Shown piece by piece: positions 1-12,905 of a stretch of 64,000 bases of DNA. Both the position numbers and the translations under genes were made by a program. The first letter of the stretch is position 1. Every line of letters begins with the position of its first letter. The DNA is from Talinum fruticosum (Eukaryota; Streptophyta; Magnoliopsida; Caryophyllales; Talinaceae), in assembly GCA_021018815.1 (NCBI GenBank), contig JAITYX010000017.1, positions 1 through 64,000 on the forward strand. Reading direction: 5' to 3'. The notes under the pieces are model-generated. The model did not search any database. It worked only from the letters and a program-made list of their open reading frames with translations, and was not told the origin of the DNA.

Positions 1-3000
1 TAATAATGAAATAATGGTTTTAATAATTGATATTGAGTAGTTCGGATGAATTGAAACTCCGTAAGAACATCTCATTAGTCATCGCTAATATGCGATGCTC
101 AAGAACCCAAATATTGACATGCCCGCTACGAGGTTGTGGGTACGGTGTAAGATGATGAAATTGCAATAATTTTCCAGTGATGTATGACGTGGGGCAAAAA
201 GCCTAAAATAGCATTGTGTAACATCAGATTTGTCTAATATGGTCGTTCGTTTACTGCGAGAAAGCGATCATCGTTCCTCATACAAAACTCAAAATCGCCA
301 GTATTTACAAAAGCCGAGTTGCGCATACCGAAGCAGTTAGTAGTTGGTATTAGTTCACAGCTTGTAAATATAGTTTGCTGGATAAACAAATACACCAATG
401 AAACATAAGGTGTACATCGGCTCCATTATCCGACGAAATGACGCCGGTCATTTCTTGTTATCGTATAAACCTCGCTAATCAATAATGTCAGTGGCGTGAG
501 GCACAAATTTCTCATGGGAATGGCTCTACATAATGCTGTCCATTTGCGTTCATTTTAATTTTTCTTCGTTGATGTAGATCGTTACTATGCTTTTTTAGTA
601 CTTTCAGAAAAATAGTAATACTTTTTAGCATTATATTAGTTTTTAGGCCCGGCGAAATCCTATAGCCTGCATTGCTCCTTTTACGTCGCCATCATGACTG
701 CAACACGATTTCCAGAAGAAGAGGAGAGAGAGAGAGTGGATGTTTGACATACGTTCACAGTCATCTTTTCGTAGGAACATACTTCATGGCAGTACTTCTC
801 TTCTCTTCTGAGCCGATATTGCCATGCTTTTTAAAGCATACCGTAGCAATGGCCTGAGGCTGCTCGAAATGGTTTAAGAAGAGCCATTAATGGCATCTGC
901 TCTTCTGCCAATTCAGCTTCCAGTCGCGATAGCGTCTGAGGCCCATTGGAGCAAGCGTTTTTTGTGTCGTATCGTCCAATGAGGTGATTCCTTCCTGATT
1001 TGATGTCTAATTTTCTTTCTTGATCATTTCACAGCGCCTATTATTTAGTCAGTTTGAAATCTCAGTAATGTCAATTCTTTCTTAAACGTTGTATAACATG
1101 CTTAACAGTCACCACGGCCAATAGCTGGTCAGAGTGATTTTTTAAAAATGCGGCAGAACTTTTCAGCCGGATTGTTTGTTAAACCTTGATTTTGCATCAC
1201 GCATCGTTGGATTATGGGGATCGTTAACCGTTAGCTTCGATTTCGAAACCGTGGCAGGTAGTCCAGTGAAAATGCGTTCACAGCCAAATGATATTAGCTA
1301 GCCAGCCCAGCGGTTGTGGTCTCGTAAAGAATCGTCGGCGCAGTATTCACACGTTACAGCTCCAGTGCAGCTTGTTCGGTGCTTTATAGCTTGGCTTAGT
1401 ATCTAAAGTGAACATAATCAGCTTGGTGATGTGGATTAGTTGCTAAGAAAGAATAGTCAGAGAACGCATATCGAGCACAAGGATGGATGTTCCGTTGCGC
1501 CATTTTCTTCTTCAGTTCGACACCCAGAGAAGAGATTGCAGCTTCGCCACAGACAGCGACTCGGCCGGTCGCGACGTGTCGATGCCCCGCCATACGCACA
1601 GCATCTCATCATATTTGCACAGCTTGGTTGCCTCTGCTTTTTTTTCCTGGAAGATTGTGCTTTTAATGGCATCACTAGAAGCCAATCTACATTGCTTTCC
1701 TTATTGATACTGCTGCGCATGAGTGTATCGATTCGACGTTTAGTGAGCTGCATTTAGGCGACAATAGCATGACATCGAGTTCCTCCCCAAAAATTCCAGT
1801 TGAATGAATATCCAAGCATCACGTAAGTCATGCGGGGCAGAGGATGGCGTGGGATAAAACAAAGACTTCGCAGTCAAATCTGCTTATCTGTTTAGCTGCC
1901 TGGCGAAGCAACAAGGGTGAGTGATATTGTATTCAAGCTTCAAAAAAGATGAGTTGGGTCCCCGCTGCAGAGTCTTCACATCTTCAGTCTTGCTGATTAA
2001 TCAGCAATGGTAGCTTATGATCATTTAGTTCGTCGCATTAACGCCTTGAAGGGTGCAGTATAACATGCTCCTACTGACTGCCTTCAGTGGCGATATGTTA
2101 TTAAAGAATATGTCGTTGAATGCTTATTGCTTCGGTCTACCGTTAGTTGTGATAAGTGACATCTCACATTTTCCGTGGCGAAAACATGAAAGCCAGCACA
2201 GCCTGCCGTCTAGCGCGCTAGCATTTTCATTTGCTGCTTTTTTCTTCGACTGGCAGGATAGCGGGGAGGGTTGCAGGCCATTTGCAGTATGGTCACTTTT
2301 CCTCTGCCTTCACTTCAACACCTAGTCTTCTAAAACTAAAAACAAATGCTCGCTGCAACTGATGCATGAGAGTCGCCTAAAAACTTGAGAGCGCAGCCGA
2401 CAAATTAATACTCACGCATGCAAGAGCTGGACTTCACTGATGACGTGTCGCAGCAGTTCGGCTGAAGCAGCGACAATGAAAGTGCTGAAGCAGCTTAAAG
2501 ATTCCTTTCGTCCGCACGATGTTGTTTCAGTACAAACGATAATCCAAAACAATAAAAGCAGCCGTCACTTCTGCTTCTCTAAAAAAACAGTAACATTAAT
2601 TGGATGAAGATACAATGTACTTGGAATGAAAATGTCGCGTAAATAAACTGTGTGAAAGAATGGTTAGAAACGAATACATTTAATGCTTGACTGATAGTGG
2701 TGATAAACAGCAGGCCGCCAGAATAAGCGGTGTTGTCGCACACAGCGTGTTGTTCATGTGTCTCATGATCACTTCTTTTATGTCCGATACAGACGCGCTT
2801 CTCGCGCGCAGCGAGCTTGAGGACAGTCAGTATCGCTGGGAGACGCGTCCGGGATTAATAGACGATGGGAATATCAACACATGGGACGGTAATGTCACGA
2901 TAGATTTAGATAGCACATCAAACAATCATAAGGGCGACTTCTTTCTGCCAGATTTCCATGTCAGTTTACAGGGCGCAGGGAATGAACAGCTACCCGAATA

Positions 3001-3730
3001 AAACAAGCTGCAGCTTTTCCATCATAACATTGGTGAGAAGGCATCGTGCTCACTGTGTTATTAGGGAAACACAAGTACCGACAGTTTGTGTAAGGAGATG
3101 CTCGTTCCTCCGGCATGATGTCCAGTTCAATAGAGGCTCAGCAGTCTGGCACCTCATCAGTCTAGGCGCATAAGCTTATTCACGCATCATACTTCAGTTT
3201 TTGATTAAGTCACTTCGATAAAGATTGACGCAGAGAACTAATTTTGACTGTACTCAATGAATATACACTGCTACAGAAAAGGTTGGCGTGGTCAGCCATC
3301 GCTGATAAGTTTCGATTTTTTGTGCAGCGAAACATGGAGTTGGCGCAGCTGACACAGACGGTCGTAGCACCGACAGTATCGGGCATCAAAATCAGCCGTA
3401 CTAGCAGCCGTTCGGCGATGTATTTTTGCAGCGCACTGTTGTTGTCACCTTCGATCGCGTCTGATATGGGGATGTTTGCCGGTAAAATGCTGATTCACTG
3501 CCAACATCCTTCACTCATGAGGTGGCTCTTGGAGAAATACGACGAAGTAGCCGCAGAAAGTGAAATATCAGAGTTGTGTTCACGCCAGCAATTCAGTGCT
3601 TCCTGAGTCAACCACGACCCTACGACTCTTTGCTTCTTTTGTGGAGCGGGTGGGGAGAATGTTCAGCTATGGCTGTGCATTTGATTTAAGCTGTCATATA
3701 GCGTTAAAAAGACAGATTATTAAATAAAAA
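1..3730. other. Foreign-looking, gene-poor segment of unknown origin
   Basis: I recognise no gene here. The stretch differs from the rest of the window: it is closer to even base composition, lacks the A/T runs and microsatellites seen elsewhere, and is not depleted in CG. Hand counts give 8 CG in 1261-1380 and 11 in 3361-3480, against 2 in 12181-12270. The longest open frames (2687-3001 plus, 3244-3606 plus, 1457-1753 minus) are about 100 to 120 codons and match nothing I know; stops break every frame. A minus-strand frame opposite 3300-3480 reads like ordinary protein but has no clear start. Possible explanations are decayed bacterial or other transferred DNA, or a contaminating piece joined in assembly. 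Confidence 0.5.
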
Positions 3731-4093
3731 CATGTCACGATTTAGGATTTGTTTAGGTATCGTAACCATAGCGCATTAAAGGGCTTAAAGCGTCGCTGAT
3801 TAAATTCCAAACGTTAGTGAAGATGTTAAATAATGCTTGTTGAGTTATCACCACAATGCATTTCTGTTTATGTTAGATTAATAATAATAGTTATTAATCT
3901 AACATAAACAGGAAATTAGATTGTGGTTGACCAACCAGCAAGCGATTCAGCAGTGGTTAGTGAGCAGATTATACTAACCAATGGGTTCATATGGACACAG
4001 ATTTAATCAGCGGCCACTTTTCGCCCTTTTAATTGCATATATGGACCCACCGATACCTAAACCATACATCCTAAATCTAAGTCCAGTGACATG
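3731..4093. repeat. Nested inverted repeat, MITE-like
   Basis: The outer arms are 3731-3762 and 4051-4093. Both read CATGTCAC, then GATTTAGGAT, then TTTAGGTATCG, in inverted orientation and with small gaps. Between them lies a perfect 21-bp palindrome arm pair, 3864-3884 and 3891-3911, separated by only 6 bases, which would form a strong hairpin. A shorter inverted pair (GGGTTCATATGG near 3981 and ATATGGACCC near 4039) sits inside as well. The structure lies where the foreign-looking left segment meets typical AT-rich plant DNA. It could be a small non-autonomous DNA transposon; I see no clear target duplication. Confidence 0.55.
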
Positions 4094-4522
4094 ACATAAT
4101 TTATAGAAAATAATCTAATCTTTTAACATATATAATAACTTGAAACTTAAATCAAAATCTACAATATAATTTGAACATTCTCCCATCCCCCACCACCCCC
4201 CCGCTTCCCAAAAAAAAAAACAAAAAAGTCTTCAAGATTCATTGGTTGATTCAAGGAGAACACTGGATTGTACAGCAGAAAATTCCAGATGCTGGGAGAA
4301 AAGTTGTAGACCACAACCTCCTCTGAGGAATATTTCACTTCCTTGCTTTGAAACTATGTCAGTGGCTATGTACATTCCAAAAAGGCCACCAAAAAACCAC
4401 CTCCACCCAAAATGAATGAAAGAAAAGGATGTTAACAGTGAATCGAAGAATTTTACCAGCAAGAAATTGCGTCCAACGGAGCACTAATCTATATCAATAG
4501 GCACGATCAAGGAGATGACTAA

Positions 4523-7500
4523 CTAATTGCGTGCCTTGCCAAAGAAATGCTCTATCTGTAGACAGCCTTGGGACTGTATGCAGCTTGATTTGGCTCCTGA
4601 CTTGAGTCTCTTAGCCGATACTGTGTTTTCTTTTTGTGTCCTGTGTCAAAGTTATATGCACTTAGCCTCCATGTTTTAAACAACACCATGAAAATCGAAC
4701 TATCTATTGGTCGTGGGAAAGAACCAGAGGCCAAAACGGTGAAGAGAGCACAGAATCATATTGCTTTCTGTAACGTGTATATTCATTGAAATTACAGTCA
4801 AAATTCTAGTTCATGTACGTATAAATAACCTATCAAGTTGGCCGCAACCCAAAATCAACCAAAATTTGGATCTACAATCCAAAAACTTGAAACCCAAATG
4901 ACACGATAGATGAGATAAAAACCTATCACATACAGATTGACAAGTTGGACTGCGGTACATATAGTAGGCTAAAGCAATCACATGCTCGGTTCTGAAGGGG
5001 AGGCAGGCATCTCATACACAAAATAACTTTAGTCAGTTAGCCACCCATTTGTGATTTCCCTATGCTATAATCAATTTTGATAAACATGCAGCCTCATAAT
5101 GTTATGATGGAAAAAATACATGATACTATGTGTTAGCTGTTCAATTTCACCTATATATAATAAACTGACATGGAATCTGAAAACAGAAGGAAAGAGTCAT
5201 ACCATGGTTGTTTGATTAGTATATCTAAGAACTTTAATCCTACCACCACGTCCATCAGCACCCACAGCAATCAAACTATCAGTGACATTGCTAGATCCAT
5301 GTGTTGATCCCATGGAAGCCTTGTTCTGTGTCCTCTTGCACCATTTGCCCAGGTACCTGTTTGCTCCATCAGATCCTAGTAATCCTCCAGCAAAACAACG
5401 ATCTCCTGAAGATTTTACAAGAAAAATATTAATACTTGACAATTGAAACATCCTCAAAACAAAAGAAAAAAACAGAACGGCAGTATATTACATGCCTGGC
5501 TCAGCAAATAAATTAGGAGAAGAACCCTCTGCTTTGGTATGAGGAGAAGGCAGAACTTGTTTTATGTCCTGAGGCAACAATCCTGGGACATCTTTCACAA
5601 AAGAATGATCATGGGCCACATAATTTGAACCAGCTAAATTGCGGTGCATGCTGGCCTCCCTAGCATCCGCTGACCTTAACGACCCAACCTCATGATTAGA
5701 GCCTTTGTTACCATGGCGGGCTTTCAAGGAGGTACCTGCTGTTTGTGGTTCATCCTCACTATCAGTCAAACATTCAAAATGTGATGTTTCCATGGAGTGT
5801 ATTGTTCTTTTGTCACCCCTGGATTTATTTACACTGACATTTATCCCCTTCATTTCCAAAGAATTGTCATTTGTATCTTCATCCAAGTTAATCACAGATG
5901 GAGGACACTGAACCTTTTCTGCAGTAGGAGTGTGCTTTAAAACTGGTGACAGGACCGTGTTTTTATCAACACTAAGAGTAGCAACATCCGTACGTTGCTT
6001 TTTCTTGGAATCTTTTAAATACCTCAACACTTCATTGTCCTTTGCTTCAATAGCTGTCTCTAGTTCCTGAACTCTTGTCTGATAGGAAGCACGTCATCAG
6101 ACAAAGTCCATGCTTAGTTGATTGCATCAAAATCACTGAAGGATTATTGAACGTCGAATTACCTTGAGCTTTATTATCTTTTCTTTTGCCTTCTCAAGTT
6201 TTTTAAGAGAACGGGCTTCTCCTCTCCCCAGAGCATTGCACTTGGCCATCAATTCTTTGTAGCTCCTGGTGGAAGATGACATTTGATATTTTTTTAGTTT
6301 TAGAGATAAGGATGATTGAAATTCAGAAAGGTAAGGGAAAGTGATATACTGCAAAATCAAAGCCGCAACTCCCCCTCCCCCAAAAGGAGTATCCTTTAAT
6401 CTGCTAAAAAAGACACCCGGGATGAAATCGAAGGGGAAAAAAAGTAATAGAATGAGAAAATGTAACGCATAGACTCAACAGACGAAACTAAGGGTATTGA
6501 TATAACTTTCATGATTTTCTGATCGCCACCTCAAACAAGGATTAAGAAAATGAAGATATCACTTATGCACAACTAATAATTCAAACCAGAGCAGCAAACA
6601 AAGAAAAGACATTCTTTGACATATTCAGCAATAAGCATATCATACTGGGAGGCAGAATTAGTATTCGACAATAGATTCCCTCAGTAAAGGACATGGTATA
6701 CTGAGCACCCTTCAAAGGAAGACAATTGCGACAATTTCTAAATGATCCGCAAACACCCCATTGCTGGTGCAATCCAGCACAATATAAGTTTGAAGATGTG
6801 AGATCACTTTGACATATTCATGAGTGAAATAAGGGTTAATAAATCTTTGTTAAACAATTCTAATATCACTCACCCATGTTTGTCTCTAGGCCAATAAATT
6901 AGGTCATAGGTTGGCTAAGAAGTCTTGTTTTTGGATATCCATGGGTGGAAGATTATCCCTCATATTTGCATGACATAGCAATTTAAGTTTCAATGATGTA
7001 GTGATATTCAGTCTTTCGGGTTTTGTTACAAAAGGGGGAGGGGGACTCGATATACACAAATACAGAAGTTAATGGGTTAATGCTGTACAATCCGCCTAGG
7101 GTAAAATTGCAGCTCACTAAACTGCCAGAACACGTCAGATCCTGATACACTCTACATGCTGTTCCACTGATGCAAAAGCAACCGTAATCAATATAGAGGA
7201 AAGCTTAATATGGGTCTTCTAGTGAGTCATAGGCTAGCCCAAATCATTAAGCCATTAAAACACAATGTAGAAACCAGGAAAAAAAAAGCAAGTTGAACTT
7301 GACTTCCAAACTGAAGCTGGCAGGAGTATTGCAATGCAAAACAAAATGACAAGTCACTTACTTATTACGTATAAATAGCGACTTCTTAAGAACATCAATT
7401 GCATCTTGACTATTGGAATCATATCCTAATGAAGCAAGCTTCACAATCTCCTCTTCCTCTAGATTGAAATCAGACCCCCTGAGAGAAAATCATGCAAGCC

Positions 7501-8835
7501 AGATAAAACAGCAAGACATCCATCAAACAAAACTGACAGTAATACATCAATGCTACGACTGCACTCACAATTTTAAGGCAGCAATCTCTTTGGCTAATTC
7601 TATATTCTTTTCTTGTAGCCTTGAACATTCCAAATTTGATTTGACGAGATCCTACACCATACATCACCAAAATTGGTTAACAAATGAACCAAAGCAGATT
7701 AACAAATAAGAAATATAAAGCACTGGACTAATTGCAAAGCCAAACTCACACTGGATTTCGTTTGTAACATTGATTGGATACATTCCCTTTGCCTCAACGC
7801 CTCATTCTTCAATGTGACTTCCTTGGACAACTGTTCTTTGCAAAGTTGCAGCTAAAACAGATGAAAGCAAATAATATCATTTGGCAATTGTGGCACTGTT
7901 TACCATAAAATCAAGGATTTACCCATGTTTGATCACCATATATTGGTTTTCCAGGAGCATATCAGACAACAGTTAGCGATCCCATAAATTACAGCTTTGA
8001 TGCTGTATTCTGTAAAATATCAAAAAGGTTCTTTGAAAAACAATCCAGCAAGAAAGAGAAGTTCTGCCAAATTTCTATTTTTATTTTTTAAAAAAAAATC
8101 ACTCTATAACAGAAGTAGCTCCCCTAATGAGAAAACACTATTGAACGTGAATGACTTGTTCAAAGCAATGATCAAATACAGCGATTTAAAGAAAAGAACC
8201 CGTTTTGCTTCTAAGAGATTTACATCTTTCTCGCTATTTTAGTTTCAAGTTTCAAATTTGTTCATAATCCAAGATGTCCATGTGGGCATGAATCCAAGAA
8301 GAGAAAGAAGTACAAAGACATCAAAATCAAAGACTAGGAGGAGAGAGAAATCACCTCATTAGTGAGATGTTGGACGTCCTTCTGACGCTGATCCAAAGAA
8401 GAAACTAACCCAGAAACCTTGCTTTCCAATCTCTTGACCTCCAGACGCAAAACCTCGGGGCGATCGCCATCATCAGTACTTACGACTGGAATCTGAGATT
8501 GAGAGAGAACCGGATCTCCCATCGATTGAAAGTAAAGCCGCCCAACATTCTTCGCCGTACATCCTTGCTTGCAAACTGGGCATGTCTGCTTCTTAGATTT
8601 CGGGCAGTACTCGAACCATTGCTGCAAACTATGGTTTGAAGTTTCAGCAAAGCGACGAAATAGACAAAAACTGGGCAAATGGCAATCGATAGAAGGAGAA
8701 AGAGAGAGAGTACCAGAGTTCATGGAAGACATGGCCGCAAACGGAGATGGCTTGAAGGTCTTCAACAATGGGTTTCAGGTCTTCATAACAAATGGAGCAT
8801 ATCGTCTTCGCAAAGTTGTCATTTGGCGCACCCAT
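4523..8835 (-). CDS. TRAIP: TRAIP-type RING-finger E3 ubiquitin ligase
   Basis: Likely nuclear E3 ligase of the TRAF-interacting-protein/NOPO family, which acts at stalled replication forks. Exons read on the minus strand: 8835-8714, 8628-8355, 7851-7750, 7651-7569, 7478-7362, 6265-6163, 6078-5496, 5405-5203 and about 4640-4523. The N-terminus has the RING: ICSICYEDL, then CGHVFHELCLQQWF, then CPVCKQGC. A long coiled coil follows (residues about 100 to 265), then a low-complexity linker. The conserved tail contains GDRCFAGGLLGSDG and GRGGRIKVLR and ends in QGCLQIEHFF, a PCNA-interaction-like motif, which is a family-consistent finish at about 568 residues. The intron after 5496 uses a GC donor (CCAG|GCATGT). 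Exons 1 to 8 join in phase, but the last exon in its PIP-like frame needs phase 2 while exon 8 ends in phase 0, so a small exon or different border is missed, or there is a frameshift. The start is the first ATG before the RING. Confidence 0.85.
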
Positions 8836-8852
8836 TTCCCCTCTCTCTCCTC

Positions 8853-8857
<5 letters not shown>

Positions 8858-8883
<26 letters not shown>
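8858..8883. repeat. CT microsatellite in the TRAIP 5' leader
   Basis: An uninterrupted CT run lies just upstream of the TRAIP start codon at 8835. On the transcribed strand it reads as GA. Pyrimidine or purine tracts of this kind are common in plant 5' untranslated leaders. Confidence 0.9.
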
Positions 8884-9411
8884 TCTGAGAGAGTGAGAAT
8901 GTCGATTGTTAGTGGGTTAATGGAATATCACTGCACTTCAGGAGGGCTGTGCTTCTTCTGATCGCCATTGAAGGCGAACAAAAAGAAGAAAGGAGCGAAA
9001 TTTTGAAATCTGAATCTGAAAACTTCGTTCGTGGTTTGATTTCATTTGATTTTTTGGTGGAATTTTTATGGGCGGGAAACTTGACCGGGAACATAAAAAC
9101 ATTTGGGAATTAGGGATTTCGCCGGATTTCTGGATTGTCCTCGGAAAAAAAAAACCCTAATATAAATACCCCCTAAAAAAAGAAAAAAGTATTAAAAACT
9201 GTTTTTCATAGAAAGTACTTTACAAAAAAAAAAAAAAGCATAAAAAACAACGATACACAAAAAAAGTTCTCAACTTGGGAAAAAGAAAAATTAAAATGGA
9301 CCGCCTATCAAGAATGGACAGATGAACTTGGGCTGTGTATTGATGAGCCCATTGGAGCAACCCAATTGTAATCGGGTTGGACAAATTAGTTATGAAATTT
9401 GTTGCCTCATA

Positions 9412-9575
9412 CCTGATTTTTTTGGATAATTCAAATAAATTTAAATTCGAGTTAAAATTGGGTTCGTACAATTAAAGTAGGAAAATTTTATGTCCGAATT
9501 TAAAATTCGAACAAAAGAATCTGAAGTCGGATAAATTCGGATAATCGGGTCGGATGAAATTTTACCAACGCTTAC
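9412..9575 (-). repeat. Dispersed repeat family A, copy 1
   Basis: Read on the minus strand, this copy begins TAAAATTTCATCCGACCC and continues with ATTATCCGAA and ACCCAATTTTAACTCGAA. It is recognisably the same sequence as 36081-36340 and 40331-40560 on the plus strand. The copies are diverged and no terminal repeats are obvious. It is a non-coding dispersed element of unknown class. Confidence 0.6.
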
Positions 9576-9594
9576 AATGACAAAAAATTACGCA

Positions 9595-9810
9595 GAGGTA
9601 CCCTAAAGTTTGGTGTAACTATTTTAAGACCCCTCAAGTATAAAAAATAACTCTTAGATACTCTAACCTTTGCAAACAATTATTAAGAGGTACCCTCGGG
9701 TTTGGTATAACTATTTTAATACCACTCGGGTATGAAAAATAACTTCTAAATACCACGACTTTTGTAAAAATTATACAGAGGTACCCTAAGATTTGGTGTA
9801 ACTATATAGA
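9595..9810 (+). repeat. Tandem repeat, period about 91 bp
   Basis: Units start with GAGGTACCCT at 9595, 9687 and 9778, giving two full copies and a partial third. Each unit continues with TTTGGTRTAACTAT, a CTCRRGTAT block and an AAAAATAACTYYTA block. Copies are diverged by substitutions but keep length. There is no coding potential. Confidence 0.8.
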
Positions 9811-10359
9811 AATTTAATGATCCTTTTCTCCTTTAAAAATTCAAATTAATTAAACCCAATTATTATATTACCGATAAATATGATGTTAGTAAGTTCCTCA
9901 TTGTTGTCTTCCCGACATAGTCTTATTCTTTTAAACTTTTACTTACAATCATACATCACTTTAAAATTAATTACAATTCCTTAAAACTCTTTACACCGTA
10001 TATTTTACAACCTCATAGCTACAAAGAACGGGCCGCTACAAGACACATATATTACCAATATTTTAAGTTTTAACCCTTTCTATTTCGAAGGCATTCTCTA
10101 GCACTTATTATTACATGTTGAATTCGTATGAAAAACAACTTTCTCGTCACCTAACCATTAGAAGAACTTTCAATTCATCCAATATACATTATCAAGTTGT
10201 TTAAAAAATTCCATTAAAAAAATACAATTAATTTTAAATATAATTAATTTCCATGGAGTCTAATTTGACACCTAACAAATATATAATTTCAGCTTCTTAG
10301 CCTACCCAAAAACGTTATCCATAACAAATTTTTGCAAAAACCAGCTCAGATCCAGTGTT

Positions 10360-10363
<4 letters not shown>

Positions 10364-10406
<43 letters not shown>
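10364..10406. repeat. ATT trinucleotide microsatellite
   Basis: About 14 perfect ATT units in intergenic DNA. Such a locus is likely polymorphic in length. Confidence 0.95.
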
Positions 10407-11976
10407 TCTCTCTCTATCTTCTCTTCTCTGTGAGTGGACTGCATTTCTTGTTACTTCAAATTGCACTCATTTTAATTCGATCCTCCAAAAAAATAAATTA
10501 TGTAATTTAAAATGCATATTTATAAAAAAAACTGCCGTACGGCCAATGGAATGGACTACTGCAGCTTTGTTAGGTACAAAAATATTAATCCCATATTTTT
10601 TTAAAAAATTCCAGACGCCAACTAAAATTTGATTTGGAGTTTTGATATTAAAAAAAAAGATTTAAAGTACTGTCAAGGATCGTACTGTCCATCTTCTTGG
10701 TATAAATATAATCTTATTCTTTTTTTAAAAAATAGATAAATCGTGTCATATTCATACTTTAAATAACGAAATCTTTTGATTCCCAAATTGAATTGGTCCA
10801 AAATGTTATTTCTCTCATTTTCATATATGAATTTTTCTTTCCAAAAGTTATAATAATTGTCAGTATAATACTACCACAACAATTGTCACAGTTTCCTTCA
10901 ATTTTAATCGTACATATGTATTGAATTAATTGTAATCATTTATATTTTTACTTTTATTAGATTAATAAAAGAAATTTTAAAAATTGATTAACATAATGAA
11001 TTCTATTAGTGTTTGGTAATATTTAATTACTCACTTCCTAAATAGTAGAATTTAAGAATTGAAATTTTATTTTCTTAAGAATTATAAATATTTTTTAACT
11101 AATAAAAAAATATTTTTTTGGTATAAAAACAATCGATGGTAAAGATTTAGATACGACACATGTATGAATGAGATTCTTCTAATTATCGTAGTTGTAATGT
11201 AAAGAAAATCATTATAACCGTATCTTTTTTTATTTTGTAATTAAGAAAACAATGGGGAATCCACAGTATGAATGGGGGAAATTGACATTTGATCCGAAGA
11301 AGCCGCAAAGTGCAAGACCGAGTCCACTGCTGTTCGGTCTGGGCCAAGTGGTAAAGGTAAAGGGTTGTCATATGTATGAAGCCACAAAATGGCTTTTCAC
11401 AAAGTGACTCTTTAGCCCTTAAATTAAAACCATAATTTTTCCACTACCACCTCAAATTTAAATTATATTATCATTAATTTAGATATATCGATTCAAGTAA
11501 CGCTGATAAAAATTTATGTTCGGGTCAAAATTGGGTTGAATAAATCGTCATTGAAAAGTATAATATATTATAGTATAAAGAATACAATCTAACAACTATG
11601 TTCGGTTAACGTATTATACGATAACTCGATGAGGAACCGTCAAGCCCGGATTTATGTGTCAGGATTGTGGCGCAGTCCCACTTTTCAAACAAATATGTTG
11701 CTCACAATATCAATGCCTTTTCTTTTTCTTTTTCTTTTTTGATTCCAAAGAGTTTGTCTTGACTACTATCATATAATACTTCCAAAAAGGACACGAGAAA
11801 AATAAAATGTTGGGCCATAAAGTAAGTGACAAAAAATGTGTAAATAAACAATTTGTGATATAGTTTCACGAAATAGTGATAAGTTAATGTATCTATATAA
11901 GTACATTCAGCTGGTTTAATACTTATTTTTCTTAAATAAATTTTGTTTTTGAGTCTACTAATAACGAAAATAACTT

Positions 11977-12169
11977 TATTCTTTTTGCTTTAAATAAAGT
12001 TTAGAAGTTTACGACTCTGTCAAAACTTACTGCAACTTCTTACAACTACTTATAATCCCTTTATAGTTTCACAAAGTTACTTAACAATTTCATACGATTT
12101 GCAACAATTCTTTTTGTCCTTTACAATTTCTTATAACTTACAACTGTTTATAACGGTTAAAAAGAATAA
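11977..12169. repeat. TTACAAC-array element with short TIRs
   Basis: The ends TTATTCTTTTT (11977-11987) and AAAAAGAATAA (12159-12169) are perfect inverted repeats. The interior is a run of degenerate units of about 10 bp of the type CTTACAACTN (for example CTTCTTACAACTACTTATAA). The same internal pattern recurs at seven other loci in this window, on both strands. Confidence 0.65.
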
Positions 12170-12640
12170 GATCTAAATCGAGGTCATTCTATCTAGTACG
12201 GATCAGGAATTGCTTAACTCGGATTAATGAAGGATAAAATAAGAAAATGAAATGTAGAATAGGAGTTGTAATTTTTTTTTTTTTAAAATAATCAAAGAAT
12301 AGGAGGTGTTTTATCATAGGATGGAGGTTGGATGCTCTAAAGAGGCAAAACTATCCGTTGGGAGGAACTAGGACCGTTGATGCCTTATCATAGGATTCTC
12401 ATATAAATAAATAAATAAATAAGTTGTAGGCTAACAGTAATCCCCTAGTGCACGCCCCAAAGGTATAGCGGAAAGGCGCGTGGGTCCCACCCCATATCCA
12501 AGGCCATGTGTCAGGTTGTCATTCGGGGTCCCACCACCAAGTCCCCCAAATTTTCCTCCACCAATTAGCCCTCGCCCCCCCATCACCATCTATTCTATAC
12601 GCTATAGGGAAAAAACAAAAGGAATTTTATTTAATTTTCT

Positions 12641-12905
12641 CTCCCTCTAAAAAAAAATAATCTATATCAAAATATTTATCGTTTTAATGTTAAAAAAATA
12701 ATAAAATAAATATAAAATTTATGCTAAAAATCATGTTGTCTTAAAATTTTATTAAAAATAAAGGAAATCGATGAAAAAAAGAAAGAAAACAATATATAAG
12801 GATAAATTTGATAAATTAGTCATTAACACGTCACTGAAATTATAAAATAACGAGATATTATTAAACGGTAATTAAAGTGACATGTATTTTAAAATAAAAT
12901 AAGTA
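12641..12905 (-). mobile_element. Stowaway-like MITE (decayed)
   Basis: Starts with CTCCCTCT. It carries ATATCAAAATATTTATCGTT at the left and AAAGTGACATGTATTTTAAA at the right. Compared with the better preserved element at 49443-49719 it is the same family in the opposite orientation, including an internal match around ATAAAATTTAT and TTTTATTAAAAATAAA. It carries no coding sequence. Confidence 0.55.

Noticed and set aside
4232..4462. 76-codon minus-strand frame after the TRAIP stop
   Set aside because: It lies in the probable 3' untranslated region and does not splice in phase with the TRAIP exons.
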